Both the position numbers and the translations under genes were made by a program. Source: Talaromyces rugulosus (lineage: Eukaryota; Ascomycota; Eurotiomycetes; Eurotiales; Trichocomaceae). Taken from it: a stretch of DNA of 64,000 bases. Below the pieces are notes generated by a model. The model was not told where the DNA came from. It was given only the letters and a program-made list of their open reading frames with translations, and did not search any database. Location of the stretch: assembly GCF_013368755.1 (NCBI RefSeq), contig NC_049562.1, positions 5,270,001-5,334,000 of the forward strand, in the 5' to 3' direction. Shown here piece by piece: positions 21,168 through 31,720 of the stretch (the stretch's first letter is position 1; the number at the start of each line of letters is the position of its first letter).

Positions 21168-22505
21168 ATGGCTCGTCACCAGAACCCTCCCTTCCGTGCT
21201 GAGCACTTAGGCTCTCTGCTCCGGACAGACCTTCTCGTGCAGAAGCGCGATGAATTGGTCGAGGGCAAAGTCACCAAAGAAGACCTCGTCCCGATTGAGG
21301 ATCGGGACATCAAGGACATTGTCGCTAAGCAGCAAGAGCTCGGATACCGTGGTATCACGGACGGCGAGTACCGCAGACACAGTACGTTTTATTCCTTCTC
21401 TCTCTTGTCGCAGCCAGGCAGTTGACTAACAGAAAACAGTGTTTTGGGGCTCCTTCTTCCCCGGCCTCGAAGGCTTCTCGGGGGTTGCAAAGCCAGACAT
21501 CGACATGTTCCGCCTGTACATGCCCGACATTGCAGCCTTTACCGAGGAAAAAGTCGAGCCTGGCGAGACAGTCATCTGCACAGGCAAGATCAAGCACAAG
21601 GGCAGCACGTATGTCAACGATTTCAAATGGCTGGCCAGTCTAGTCAAGCCCGAAGAGGTCAAGAACCTGAAGATCACCCTCGCGGCACCCAACTGGTACC
21701 ATCTGCGGTACAAGGAAGGCGTCGCATACCCCAAGGACGTCTATAGCTCCGACGAGGAGTACTTTGGCGACATTGCCAAAGCGTATCAGGAAGAACTGCG
21801 CATCTTGTACGAGGCGGGGTGCCGAAATGTGCAATATGACGATCCTAACCTTGCCTGTAAGTAATATCCTCTTCCATCGTTTATTTGATATTTTCCACAT
21901 GCGTAGACAAGCAAGACTGACAGAAACAAGACTTTTGCTCGGAGAAGATGATCGAAGGCTGGAACGCCGATCCTCTGAACAAGGGCCAGACCACCGAGGA
22001 GCTACTCGACAAGTACATCAAGCTCTACAACGACTGCCTCGCGACACGCCCAGCCGACCTGCACGTCGGCGTGCATCTCTGCCGCGGAAACTTTCACAAA
22101 TCGCGCCATTTTTCCGAAGGTGGATACGACCGCATCGCCGTGAAGCTGTTCCAGAAGCTCAACGTGGACACGTACTACCTGGAATACGATACCGAGCGGG
22201 CCGGCGGCTTCGAGCCCCTGAAGCAGCTGCCAACGAGCAAGAATGTTATTCTGGGTGTTGTCACTTCCAAGTTCGATACTATGGAGGACAAGGAGGAGAT
22301 GAAGAAGCGTATCCAGCAGGCTGCCGAGTTTATTGCCGCGGGCAACAATATCTCTGTCGCCGATGCCCTCAAGCAGTGCGGCGTCAGCCCCCAGTGCGGA
22401 TTCGCTAGTCACCATGGTGGCAACGCGATCAGTCGCGAGGGCATGTTCAAGAAGCTAAAACTGGTGCGTGACATTGCAAACGATATCTGGCCGAATGAGC
22501 CTTGA
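21168..22505 (+). CDS. MetE-like methyltransferase (cobalamin-independent methionine synthase C-terminal domain family)
   Basis: Three exons (21168-21381, 21440-21856, 21931-22505), 401 aa. This is a stand-alone UROD/MetE-like TIM barrel of the Meth_synt_2 (PF01717) type, about half the length of full MetE. Zinc-site equivalents are visible: HLCRGN (H-x-C, ~277), the Glu in YYLEYD and the Cys in PQCGFASHHGG. The N-terminus has the family start PFRAEHLGSLLRT and GYRGITDGEYRRHMFWGSF, the latter crossing the first junction. It is probably a cytosolic zinc methyltransferase acting on a thiol; the real methyl donor for these short versions is not settled. A stretch ending TTTTTTCAG lies just before the ATG and could end a leader intron. 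Confidence 0.88.
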
Positions 22506-23061
22506 TCTTTTGGAATCTTGTTTTGGGGAGATATGTATGAGCCGGGTTTCAACAACGGCTTTGGGAAGGGAAAATTGATGGCATGACTCAACGAACCAAT
22601 GATGGATTGATGTAAATAACATAGCAATTGTATATGAAGTGATATTCATTTAGGCCTTTATACATTTGTCACCGGGACCTTGGTGGCCCCCCCTAGCCCT
22701 CAAGGTTCTCAACCCGGAAACTTAAGATATTTGAAGGTGGGGATGTTATTTGACCGGAACTAATATGTACTTCACAGCACGTATAAATGTATTCTATGAA
22801 CCCCTCTATTCAACATTGAATGTTCATATATACAATATATAGTCTTATCCATCAACTCCCATCCAACACTCACTATCCACACAAACCACGCCCATCTCCG
22901 TCTCCAACGCGGTCAACTCGTTATTCTCCATACTCAAAACCCGGTCCCGCAAGTCATGCTCAAACGTCTCTTCCTCGCCGCGCGCCGGCTGCAGCCACGT
23001 CGCCCACGAGCAATGTCCACCACCCAAGTGATGTACAACAGACGTCGGCGGCTTGGAGAAG
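22506..23061. other. Intergenic between convergent genes
   Basis: 3' flanks of the MetE-like and TUDOR genes. On the - strand, 22848-23061 stays open in a frame continuing past the TUDOR stop codon, with coding-like codon use (see finding). Otherwise nothing seen. Confidence 0.45.
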
Positions 23062-23336
23062 TTAGGCAGGGGAAAGGATGTTGGATTCCTTGATCGCGGT
23101 CCGTTTGCCGGTATTGCTGTTTTCGACCTCATAGCGTGGATCGTCGTTGGAGGCTTGCACTTGGCGGCCGGTGAGACTGCCTGGTTCGGTAATTACCTGT
23201 CGAACGACACCAACGGTTTCGGATGTGTTGCTCTCGCGGCCTGAAGGGGTTAGATATGAAGTAAAAGTATTTGAGTATTTGACGTACCGCCAACAGGCTT
23301 GTAACGAACTTGATCGTTGACCCTATACTGAGGCAT
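23062..23336 (-). CDS. Small Hva1/TUDOR-domain protein
   Basis: Two exons, 23288-23336 and 23062-23240, with a 47-nt intron, encode 75 aa. The whole protein is one domain of the hypervirulence-associated TUDOR type (Hva1_TUDOR, PF11160): MPQYRVNDQVRYKPVGG, then SETVGVVRQVITEPG, and a C-terminal block ending IKESNIL. These tiny proteins are widespread in fungi and bacteria and have a beta-barrel fold; molecular function is unknown. The reading frame is open upstream to an ATG at 23480, but the extra 48 residues lack family similarity and look like leader, so I start at 23336. Confidence 0.85.
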
Positions 23337-24083
23337 AATCGAATTAAGATTTAAATAATAATAAAGACTTGGTCTTGTACTGGGAAGGTTTTTGGTATTG
23401 CCAATATTGACAAAGTCAAATAAGATAAGTCGATGAGACGGACCAAGGATTGGGGTAGAGATCGTCGACTTTTGAGCCATCTTTTATAGTTTGTCTTCGG
23501 AAAATTTGTCCACAACGGACGCCATCAATTGATAGTAGCTGAGAGATTCATGATGAAAGAGGCAAATACGTGCCACCACCACTTGCGTAGCTATCACAAC
23601 CAACGAGGGGTTTGCTCTTTGAATATAAGATATCAGGAATTAACTTCCGCGCCACAGACACCGTTATGGCTGGATGACACGTCCGGTGGCACCACAGCCA
23701 GAACGAAATGACGTTACTGTTTAGTCTACTTGCAAGGACAGTATAGATCGTCTAATATTAGTCGCATTTTCTATACAAAATTCGTACAAAACGTTTCAAG
23801 GAGCAGAGGTGACGTGAGAACATATTAAAAGTATATGAGCGAGAGCTAAAAAAAAAAAAAAAAAAAAAAAAGAAAAAAAGAAATACAGAAGGGATATCAC
23901 AAGAGCCAGAGGCGACATGCAAAAAGAAACGAGCAAAATTAATAGGAAACAAATCTTGAATGCTGCGTGGTCGTGAAGCTATGTGATGAGTATCTGTCAA
24001 GAAATTCCAAGAGAATGTTGTACAAATCCGATGCGGGCATTTGTTCTTAGCCGCTTAGACATGACACCAAGCGAGATTTTTCT
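23337..24083. other. Intergenic
   Basis: Promoter of the small TUDOR gene and 3' flank of the Arf gene. Includes an A-rich run at about 23849-23880 (roughly 22 A, then AG-interrupted). No gene-like frame. Confidence 0.45.
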
Positions 24084-24877
24084 TTATTTTGCGGGCGCAG
24101 CGGTTTTGACGTTGTTGGACAGCCAAGCCTAGCGTTAATTAGTACTTTGACCTCTGCATTCATGTTGAAATAACTTACCAATCCTTCGAAAATACCCCTT
24201 CCGTCGGTGGCGACACTGGGCAACACGTTCCATGGGCGGTCCGAGAGCGAGTTCAGCTTGAGCTCACTGGTGATTTCCTCGGGTTGCATGCCTAGAGGAG
24301 CAGTTAGACAATGTTCAGAACAGACAATTTCAATAAAAATGGCATCTTACAGCCCGGAATATCCTGCTTGTTGGCAAACACCAACAGCAGAGCATCCTTC
24401 ATCTCACGGTCGCTAATAATTTTGTGTAGTTCGGACTGAGCCTCCTTAATCCGACTTCGGTCGTTGGAGTCAACAACAAAGATGAGTCCCTGGGTGCCTG
24501 TGCAGTGTCAGTCGCAGTCTCCACTGATGAGTCTCTCATCGCATTGGCGCATACCAGAGTAGTAGTGTCTCCACAGAGGACGAATCTTGTCCTGGCCACC
24601 GACGTCCCAGACATTGAATTTAACGTTCTTGTAGGTCACGCTCTCGACGTTGAAGCCGACGGTAGGGATAGTGGTGACATCCTGGTTGAGCTTCAACTTG
24701 TACAGAATAGCTGCAGCGCGCAATGGTTAGCACTCTTGTTGTCTGTGCACTTCGGTTCCAACCCATTGAGTGATTATTCATACTCGTCTTTCCAGCAGCA
24801 TCGAGACCCAGCATCAGAATGCGCATTTCCTTAGATCCAAAGATCTTCCCCATCAGCTTGGACACGGAGCCTCCCAT
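24084..24877 (-). CDS. arfB: Arf6-type small GTPase
   Basis: Five exons (24784-24877, 24555-24710, 24351-24497, 24179-24291, 24084-24128), 184 aa. ADP-ribosylation factor: Gly2 for myristoylation ([20 protein letters not shown]), P-loop GLDAAGKT (24-31), switch I TIPTVGFN, switch [13 protein letters not shown], and NKQD for guanine specificity. The N-terminus matches Arf6 / A. nidulans ArfB rather than Arf1 (ArfA), so plasma-membrane and endocytic trafficking and polarity are expected. All five junctions restore the Arf sequence exactly. The junction after NKQDIPG yields a Cys where many relatives have Ala. The protein ends VKTAAPAK. Confidence 0.93.
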
Positions 24878-25793
24878 TGTGTATTTTTTTCGTGCTTGCG
24901 GGAATTCGGTTCGGTAGGAGAAGAAAGAATCGAGAATTTGTTTCGGCACGTGTACCTCTACACCCTATTTGTTCCTGGCCAGCCTGTTAGCGATTTGCTG
25001 ATCGGAACGACAACACATGCGATGCGTGCAAGACCGGGAGGAAGCAATGTGACAGGAATTGACAGCCACTTACAAGAAACAGGTGATGCGCTCTTCAAGA
25101 GATAGGGACAGGACAGAATACACACAAAAAGGAAGGCGGAATCTTGTTTCTTGAGTGGGATGCGACCACACAGCACGGGGGGTTGAGAGTCGCGCGCCAA
25201 GGAAGACAGAGATACCAGGGGCTCCTGTTGTCTCGTCTCAAAAGGGGCAGGCTGACTAAGCCCCCGCGCCGCCGTTTCACGCCAGCCAAATGCGGTTAGC
25301 GCTATCTCTCGCAGGAGTAAGTAATATCAGACTGTTATTATTGTGAATTTAATTCAATGTTATATAAGATTACTAGGGAGTAATTTATGCTATAACTTTA
25401 TTTGGTGTGTGTATATGCATGGCTACTATTGATTGACATATGGCTGATATTAACTGATCATTCATTAGTGTGTATTTAAATCCACCTTCTATCTACCTAG
25501 CTCCAGAAAGCTATCAATAATGCAGTGAATTAATAAAAGTCAATATCGACATTAATGGTCAAGTGAGGTACTCCATAGCATGTGGTATTAATGGATCAAT
25601 TGATCTGTTCCACGGTTGAGCGTCAACCTAATACTGTATGTATACACGTCATCGCTATGTCATGTCACCCATGACATCGTCGATTTAATGTTGAAGATAT
25701 CAACTTCAATTATATCTGGACAACATCAATTGATGCTCAATCATGAGCATCGTCGCACCAATACTAATCATTTAATTTCCCAAAACCCAAGCA
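24878..25793. other. Divergent promoter region, AT-rich 3' half
   Basis: Between the leftward Arf gene and the rightward trehalose phosphorylase. The first 400 nt are leader-like with CCCCGCG-type GC patches. From ~25310 it is strongly AT-rich with several short palindromes built on CAATTGAT (GATCAATTGATC near 25598, CATCAATTGATG near 25727). No gene. Confidence 0.45.
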
Positions 25794-28211
25794 ATGGCTT
25801 CAGATAAAAGCGAACGCGGCTTCAACCGCCGGAGCTCGGCGTATCAGCTGGATATCCTGCGCGGCCATGCGAAGAAGAATGCCTGGACAGGGCCTCCATT
25901 AGATGTATGTCGGTGGAATAAGAAAAGAAAAAGCGCTGGAGCCTCAATCCTTCAAATGTTCAAATGCTCAACTTGTCAACTTTCTCTATCTGACCAGACA
26001 GACTATATACGCAGGTCTCGCTATAAAGCTCAACCATCACGCCGCCGTTGTAGCAATCGCCGTCCGCGATTGTACCTATCTCCTCGATTTTTTTGAGCAT
26101 CAGTTTGAAGAATCCGACAGCAACCACATCTCATCGCGAGAAATCGCAGACTTTGTCTTGACGCGGCTGCGCGACTACAGCCGCGAGCACTGCGAGCGTT
26201 TCATGGGAATAGCAATGCCAGAAGAGGTCTTTGTCCGGATTCCTACCCTATGTTCTCGCCTCTGGCATGAACTGGATATTTTGCCTATCGTCTTTCGTGA
26301 GGATATAGCAATATCGACCTTTTGGTTGAAATCTAAGGGTGACAAAGTGGAGGCCAAGAGCGAGGTCAAGAAGAGCACGGACGAGCTTTCTGAATCAATG
26401 GCTAGAAGGTGTTTGAGGTGAGGTTACTTGTACCAGAAAGTAGGGTTTCAATTAAATGACAAGCACAGATTCTTCGGACCTGGCAACAATCCCATTTTGG
26501 AAGTTGGACTACAGGGCCTCGTTGAGGTGGACAGCTCATTGCGCATTCGCATAGCGACCGAGGACGACTACAAAGACACAGTCGGGCCGACCACCTGGGC
26601 AGCCGTCCAGCATTATGCCTCTGATCTCAAGGATCGAAATGTGAAAATTGCCTTTTTCAGCGCAACTCCGCAGGGTGGTGGAGTCGCCCTGATGCGTCAT
26701 GCCCTTGTGAGATGTGCTGTGAATATGGGGGTAGATCTTAAATGGTTTCTCTTACAACAGCCAAGTAGTATACTGTAAAGCTGACAATTTGTTAGGTATG
26801 TCCCCAAGCCACGACCAGGCGTTTTCCGTATCACCAAGACAAACCACAACATCCTCCAAGGAGTCTCTGCGGTGGACGAACGCTTTACGGCCGAACACCA
26901 AAAAATAATGACCGATTGGATAAATGAGAATGCCAACAGATACTGGGTATCTCCTGGTGGCCCCCTGAGTGCACCCGCCGATGGAGGAGCTGATATTGTG
27001 ATCTTGGACGACCCTCAAATGCCGTCTATCGTATCACTCGCGAAGCAGATAGCACCCAATCGCCCCGTCGTTTTTCGCAGCCATATCCAAATCCGGAGTG
27101 ATCTTATCAGCACGCCTGGTACACCGCAGGAAGAGACATGGGCATGGATTTGGGAGCGTATCAAGATGGCAGACCTTTTCATCAGTCATCCGGTTGCGTC
27201 ATTTGTTCCGGCGAATGTTCCGCGAGAGATGGTCGGTTTTATGCCCGCCACAACTGACTGGTAAGTTGCCTTAGAATCAGCATCGATGATGCAATTAGTC
27301 AATAAGAAACTTATCCGTGCCAGGCTCGATGGGCTGAACAAGACAATGAGCGATTGGGACGTGGCGTTTTACGGCCGGGTTTTTAACACGCTGTGTCGGA
27401 ATAGCCAGATTCCCACGATTAACTTCCCTGACGGTAATGAAATAATTCTCTCAATGGATAAAAAAAATAAAGGTCCCATACTAAGAAACAAATAGATCAG
27501 TACATAGTCCAGATTGCCCGGTTTGATCCATCAAAAGGCATTTTAGACTGCTTGGACTCCTATGCCAAATTCTTCGATCTTCTCTCCGAGAAAAAACCGG
27601 ACGTCAAACCGCCTAAGCTTCTCCTTTGTGGCCATGGATCAGTTGATGATCCCGATGGAACTGTTGTTTATGACTCCGCCTTACGGTATCTCAAAGAGGA
27701 CCTTCCAGAACTCGCAGACAACGTCTGTATCATACGCCTCGGTCCGACCGACCAGGTCCTAAACGCGCTTCTTTCCAAGGCCAAAATCGCACTTCAGCTG
27801 TCCAGCAGGGAAGGGTTTGAGGTAAAAGTCTCGGAAGCCATACATAAGGGCAAACCCGTGATTGCCAGCCTGGCAGGGGGGATCCCTTTGCAGATTCAGC
27901 ACGGAGTGAATGGGTTCCTGGTCGAAGTCGGCGACACGGACGCCGTTGCGGAACATCTCTTTGAACTCTGGACCGACCATGACTTGTATAAACAGATGAG
28001 CCACGCTGCCCTAAATACAGTTAGTGATGAACTCGGCACCGTGGGTAGCGCGTTAGGTTGGTTCTATATTGCATCGGAAGCCACCAAGGGCAAGGCCGTC
28101 AAGCCCAACGCGGCGTGGATAAACGACCTGGCCAGAAAAGTCGCCAGCCAGCCGTATCAGAAGGGGGAAAATAGACTAAAGAGGGCGGTAAAGGTGGAAG
28201 ATATGAAGTAA
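25794..28211 (+). CDS. ccg-9: Trehalose phosphorylase/synthase, CCG-9-like (GT4)
   Basis: Six exons (25794-25904, 26002-26417, 26469-26744, 26796-27260, 27324-27433, 27496-28211) give 697 aa. This is a retaining GT-B glycosyltransferase family 4 enzyme that makes or phosphorolyses trehalose (EC 2.4.1.231 type), related to Neurospora clock-controlled gene 9. Landmarks are the N-terminal block TIYAGLAIKLNHHAAVV, IAFFSATPQGGGVALMRH (first Rossmann domain), VPKPRPGVFRITKTNHNILQGV, IVQIARFDPSKGI (start of the second Rossmann domain) and the GT4 E-x7-E signature in EGFEVKVSEAIHKGKPVIA. Intron 1 is the longest, 97 nt. Intron 3 starts with the weak donor GTTTCT, yet phase and family sequence (KW/YVPKP) demand it. 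Likely role: trehalose pool and stress tolerance. Confidence 0.9.
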
Positions 28212-28350
28212 ATAGTTTCGTGATTCATACCCTACAGGTTGAAAAGTTATTTAATGTAATGCAAATTATTTAAACGCCTTGTCTTGGAACAAAAGGGTAT
28301 CATCCAAAATAAAGAAAACCGGAAGAGTACAAAAAAAAAAGCACTCTCAA

Positions 28351-29021
28351 TCATCGTCCTACCAATCTGTACCTTTCCCTAGCAAGTCCTCCTTCGGCGC
28401 CTTCAACTCCATAGCCCTCGCCGACTTCGCCAACAATCCTAGCAGGACTACCCCCAACAATGCAGAAACTCGGCACAACCATGCCGGCTGGGACAACTGC
28501 ACCGTCCAGGACATAGGCAAAGTCCTTGAGGATTACCATATTGCCAACAACCACGTCATTTCCGATGTGTACATGGTTGCCCACCTGCGCCGCCTCAACG
28601 ATAGACCGTTCTCCGACAAAAACATGATCACCCATTTTGAGAGGATAAAAAGAGTGCACGCCGCGATGCAAGCGAGACGGCGGCCTCAATATCGCCGCGC
28701 GCGAGATGTACGTGTATCGACCAACGGTAATCGCGATCGAAGGAGTGTTGCTGGGCGCGGGCGCAGGAGCAGACCCATCTTCACCGGTAGCTTGCGAAGA
28801 GGACGAATGGATTCGAAACAGGTCTCCGCGGATAACGGCGTCGGCTTGGATGACAGTCTTTCCACCGAGAATGATGTGTTGCGTGCCGTGGATGAGCGAC
28901 CGGCGGGAGATTTTGTTTCCAGTGTCCTGCACAGCGGATTGTTAGCAATGAGTTTTGGATGGGGCCCACTCGTGTCACTCACGGTCTCTATATATTCGCC
29001 CTTGGCTGGTTTGGGCGGCAT
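28351..29021 (-). CDS. Dynactin subunit p25 (DCTN5)
   Basis: Two exons, 28983-29021 and 28351-28926, encode 204 aa. This is a left-handed parallel beta-helix protein made of hexapeptide repeats (VIQADAVIRGDL, GDHVFVGERSIVEAAQVG, VHIGNDVVVGNMVILK). The p25 start is MPPKPAKGEYIET and continues DTGNKISRRSLIHGTQHIILGGKTVI. p25 sits with p27/p62 in the pointed-end complex of dynactin and is needed for dynein to pick up early endosomes in filamentous fungi. It carries a small Ala/Pro/Ser insert at about 62-75. Its stop codon is 140 nt from that of trehalose phosphorylase, facing it. Confidence 0.93.
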
Positions 29022-29767
29022 GGTCGCGAACTAAAAATTATGAACGTCTATGATCGCAAGCTTGTTTTCTGGTTGAGGTTGTTTTGGCGGCAGAATACCG
29101 GAGGATGACAAGGCGGTGAGATATAAGGCATCAGTCTTTCCCTTTTCGGTAATTATACGAACCTCGCTTTTTGCTGTGAATTTTGACAGAGAATCCTAAT
29201 TTCTAAATCCAGCTCATAATAATAACAAGCCAGACTTTAACATATCGAAGTAACAACAACTCAAAGCTAGCTTAGGCAGATCGCTAGTTGGTGCATACAT
29301 TGACCAATCACTCGCGATGACAGAATTGTGTTGGACGAACAATTATACATTTTAAGCCTGCAAGAGAGCCCTGTCAGCATAGAAGAACGTTCTATACATA
29401 GGAGCTAGCCTTCCTAAAATAAGAAAACAGCCCCAAAACCAAGAGTCCCTCGATGTGCATAAGATTCCAAATACAACTTCCTCTGACAGAAAGCTTGAAT
29501 AAAAAAAGGAACACAGCAGACAATGTTATGGGGCCCACGGATTATTATTGGCTCGCGTTAGCACGCACTTGATGAATGGATTGCCTGTCCTGGTTAGGAT
29601 GTCTCGCTAGCCCAGCTAGCCGAGGTGTAGCTGAGTTCTAGCCCATCCTCCATCTTAGTGAGGCAGTCGGGGACCAACGGAGGTTGCCGCCGTGTATATA
29701 CCCCAGGGGCTCTACATTCATTTCTTCTGGTTCATCGACTGTATATTTATCTGTCCTTCCACCCGCT
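29022..29767. other. Divergent promoter region
   Basis: Between dynactin p25 (leftward) and the second Zn2Cys6 gene (rightward). Contains a TATATACCCC element at ~29694 as a likely TATA box for the regulator, and a CTAGC-rich patch at 29609-29645. No gene. Confidence 0.45.
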
Positions 29768-31580
29768 ATGCCTAATGTCGGTCGACCCAGCCGTAGCTGC
29801 TACGAATGCCGGCAGAAGCGATCCAAGGTAAGCCGGTTTTCAGTCAATTTTGCGGATTCAATTCTCCGAATACATTAGTCTATATCAACGTGATCTAAGA
29901 AAATCAAATTTCATAGTGCGATCTCAAACGTCCTGCGTGCGGTCAGTGCGTGAGAAAAAACCAGCCATGCTCCGGATATCGAAATGAATCAGACATTCGC
30001 TTTCGAGTCGAAAGTGTCACTTCGTTTCCATCAAGCATGAGCAAAGATAGACGCAAAATTGAGAGCATTCAAAATGAATCATCTATCCACCCATTCACAT
30101 TGGTTGAGACTTCTGGTCGAAAGAGAGATGCGGGCTACCACCAAGTTCGAGAACACAAGCTCTTGCTACAGCAACATGGGCGACTACCAATCCCCAAGTC
30201 TTTGATACAGTCATGGGATGTGCACGCCATCCCCTTCTTTATGAAGAGCATAAAGCCAGCGTATGACCTGGCCAAAGGCATTTTCGGGGTTATTCCGCGT
30301 ATTATTTCCAACGAAGGTCCTTGCTCTGCTGTTTACTATGCTTGTAACGCTGTTGCCTCTGTATATTTGGCACAGAAAAGTCGGTCAACGGCTGTTAGAG
30401 CTTTTCGGGGAAAATCCTACGGAACTGCTATTAGGGCTGTGAGTATGGCTCTTGATGATTTTCACCAGTCCAGGACCGACGGGACTCTGTTGGCTATTTG
30501 GTTGCTGGGGTGTTATGAGGTACTTTACTTTTTTTTTGTTGAGATTAGTCGAATTTTTTTTTACCAAGGCTGACTCATATCCAGCTCATCCTCTCCTTCA
30601 GAGAAGGCATAGATTCAGTAGTTGTGTCTTCTGGGTGGTTATTCCACAACCAAATAATCACAGAGCTCTTGCGCCGAAGAGGACCAGAACAACTTGCTAC
30701 TATAGAAGGGAGGAACTTGTTTTCGATTCTTTTCACAAACATGGTGTGTATATCAATAAAACCTGAATCCATCCCCTCGCCCCAAAAAACGCCTATTTAA
30801 CAGCCGCCTCAGGAAATGCAAGCATTCATGACCGGTAGACAGTGGGAAGATGCCAATACGTGGATTTTTAGCTTCTACAAATACTGTGATCCGTCTGAAT
30901 ATCAAATTCTTCGCACATGGATTTTTAGCCACCATTGCAGCCTCATATGCAGCCGCATTCAAGTCCTGCTTGACGCCGGTGACCTAAACAATCTACGTTC
31001 CAACGTAACATCGATTCTACAAGAGGTAGATCAAGTCGAGACGGCAATGCATCCCTTGCAATCATCTGATCCGACAGCACAAGCCATAATGGCAGACCAT
31101 GTAATAGAACCTCCTTCACCATCATATCTCAAACACCGCACATCTCCGCGCTGGCAGGCCGACGATACTACGCATTACCTAGCATCCCAGATCCAGCGGC
31201 GAAACTTTCGCATGCGCGTCTCATACCATGTACTCAAACTATTGCGCCATGCATGCAGAGCACCCAACTGCACTGCTCAGGAATACATGATATATACAGC
31301 GAAACAAATCCAGTGCGTGGACGAAATCCACACGTTGGCTTTTGAGCTTTTGTTTCTCCTGAATCCAGATTTCCCTATGACCCAAGATCATGACGAGCGA
31401 AAAGAAACCCACAAGAGAAAAGATAAATATAGCATGGCTGAGATGAAGAAATATGTCAAAGTATGCGTTGACCTCGACCTGGATTCAGACGATAAATGTA
31501 CTCTTGTTTTCCATCATACCGAGGATGGGGTTTTGGTGCTTGGTCTCAGTTTCGGAGATGAGAAAGAGATTGATAGATAG
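29768..31580 (+). CDS. Zn2Cys6 transcription factor next to the ABC transporter
   Basis: Four exons (29768-29827, 29917-30519, 30585-30743, 30804-31580), 532 aa. The first intron interrupts the zinc cluster between CYECRQKRSK and CDLKRPACGQCVRKNQPC; joined they give a perfect C-x2-C-x6-C-x5-C-x2-C-x6-C cluster at residues 11-38. The rest resembles the fungal_trans_2 (PF11951) regulators: IPFFMKSIKPAYD, then TDGTLLAIWLLGCYE, LFHNQIITELLRRRGPEQL and a helical C-terminus. A late Lys/Arg/Asp stretch (DHDERKETHKRKDKY) is probably disordered. Stop codons of this gene and the PDR transporter are only 140 nt apart, so they share a 3' border; control of the transporter is plausible but unproven. Confidence 0.88.
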
Positions 31581-31720
31581 TTAATAAGAGACAAATTAAA
31601 TGCTTGTATTATTAAATATTTCTCCTCCCTTAATTACAACAAAATGCAAATATTACAAAGTTCTACCCGCTCACAAACAACACTCGCAACTGCAGACGAA
31701 AAGAAAATAAAAGAAGGAAT

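Noticed and set aside
23337..23480. 48-residue N-terminal extension of the TUDOR protein
   Set aside because: Not part of the domain, low-complexity and AT-rich; the internal ATG gives the normal family start.
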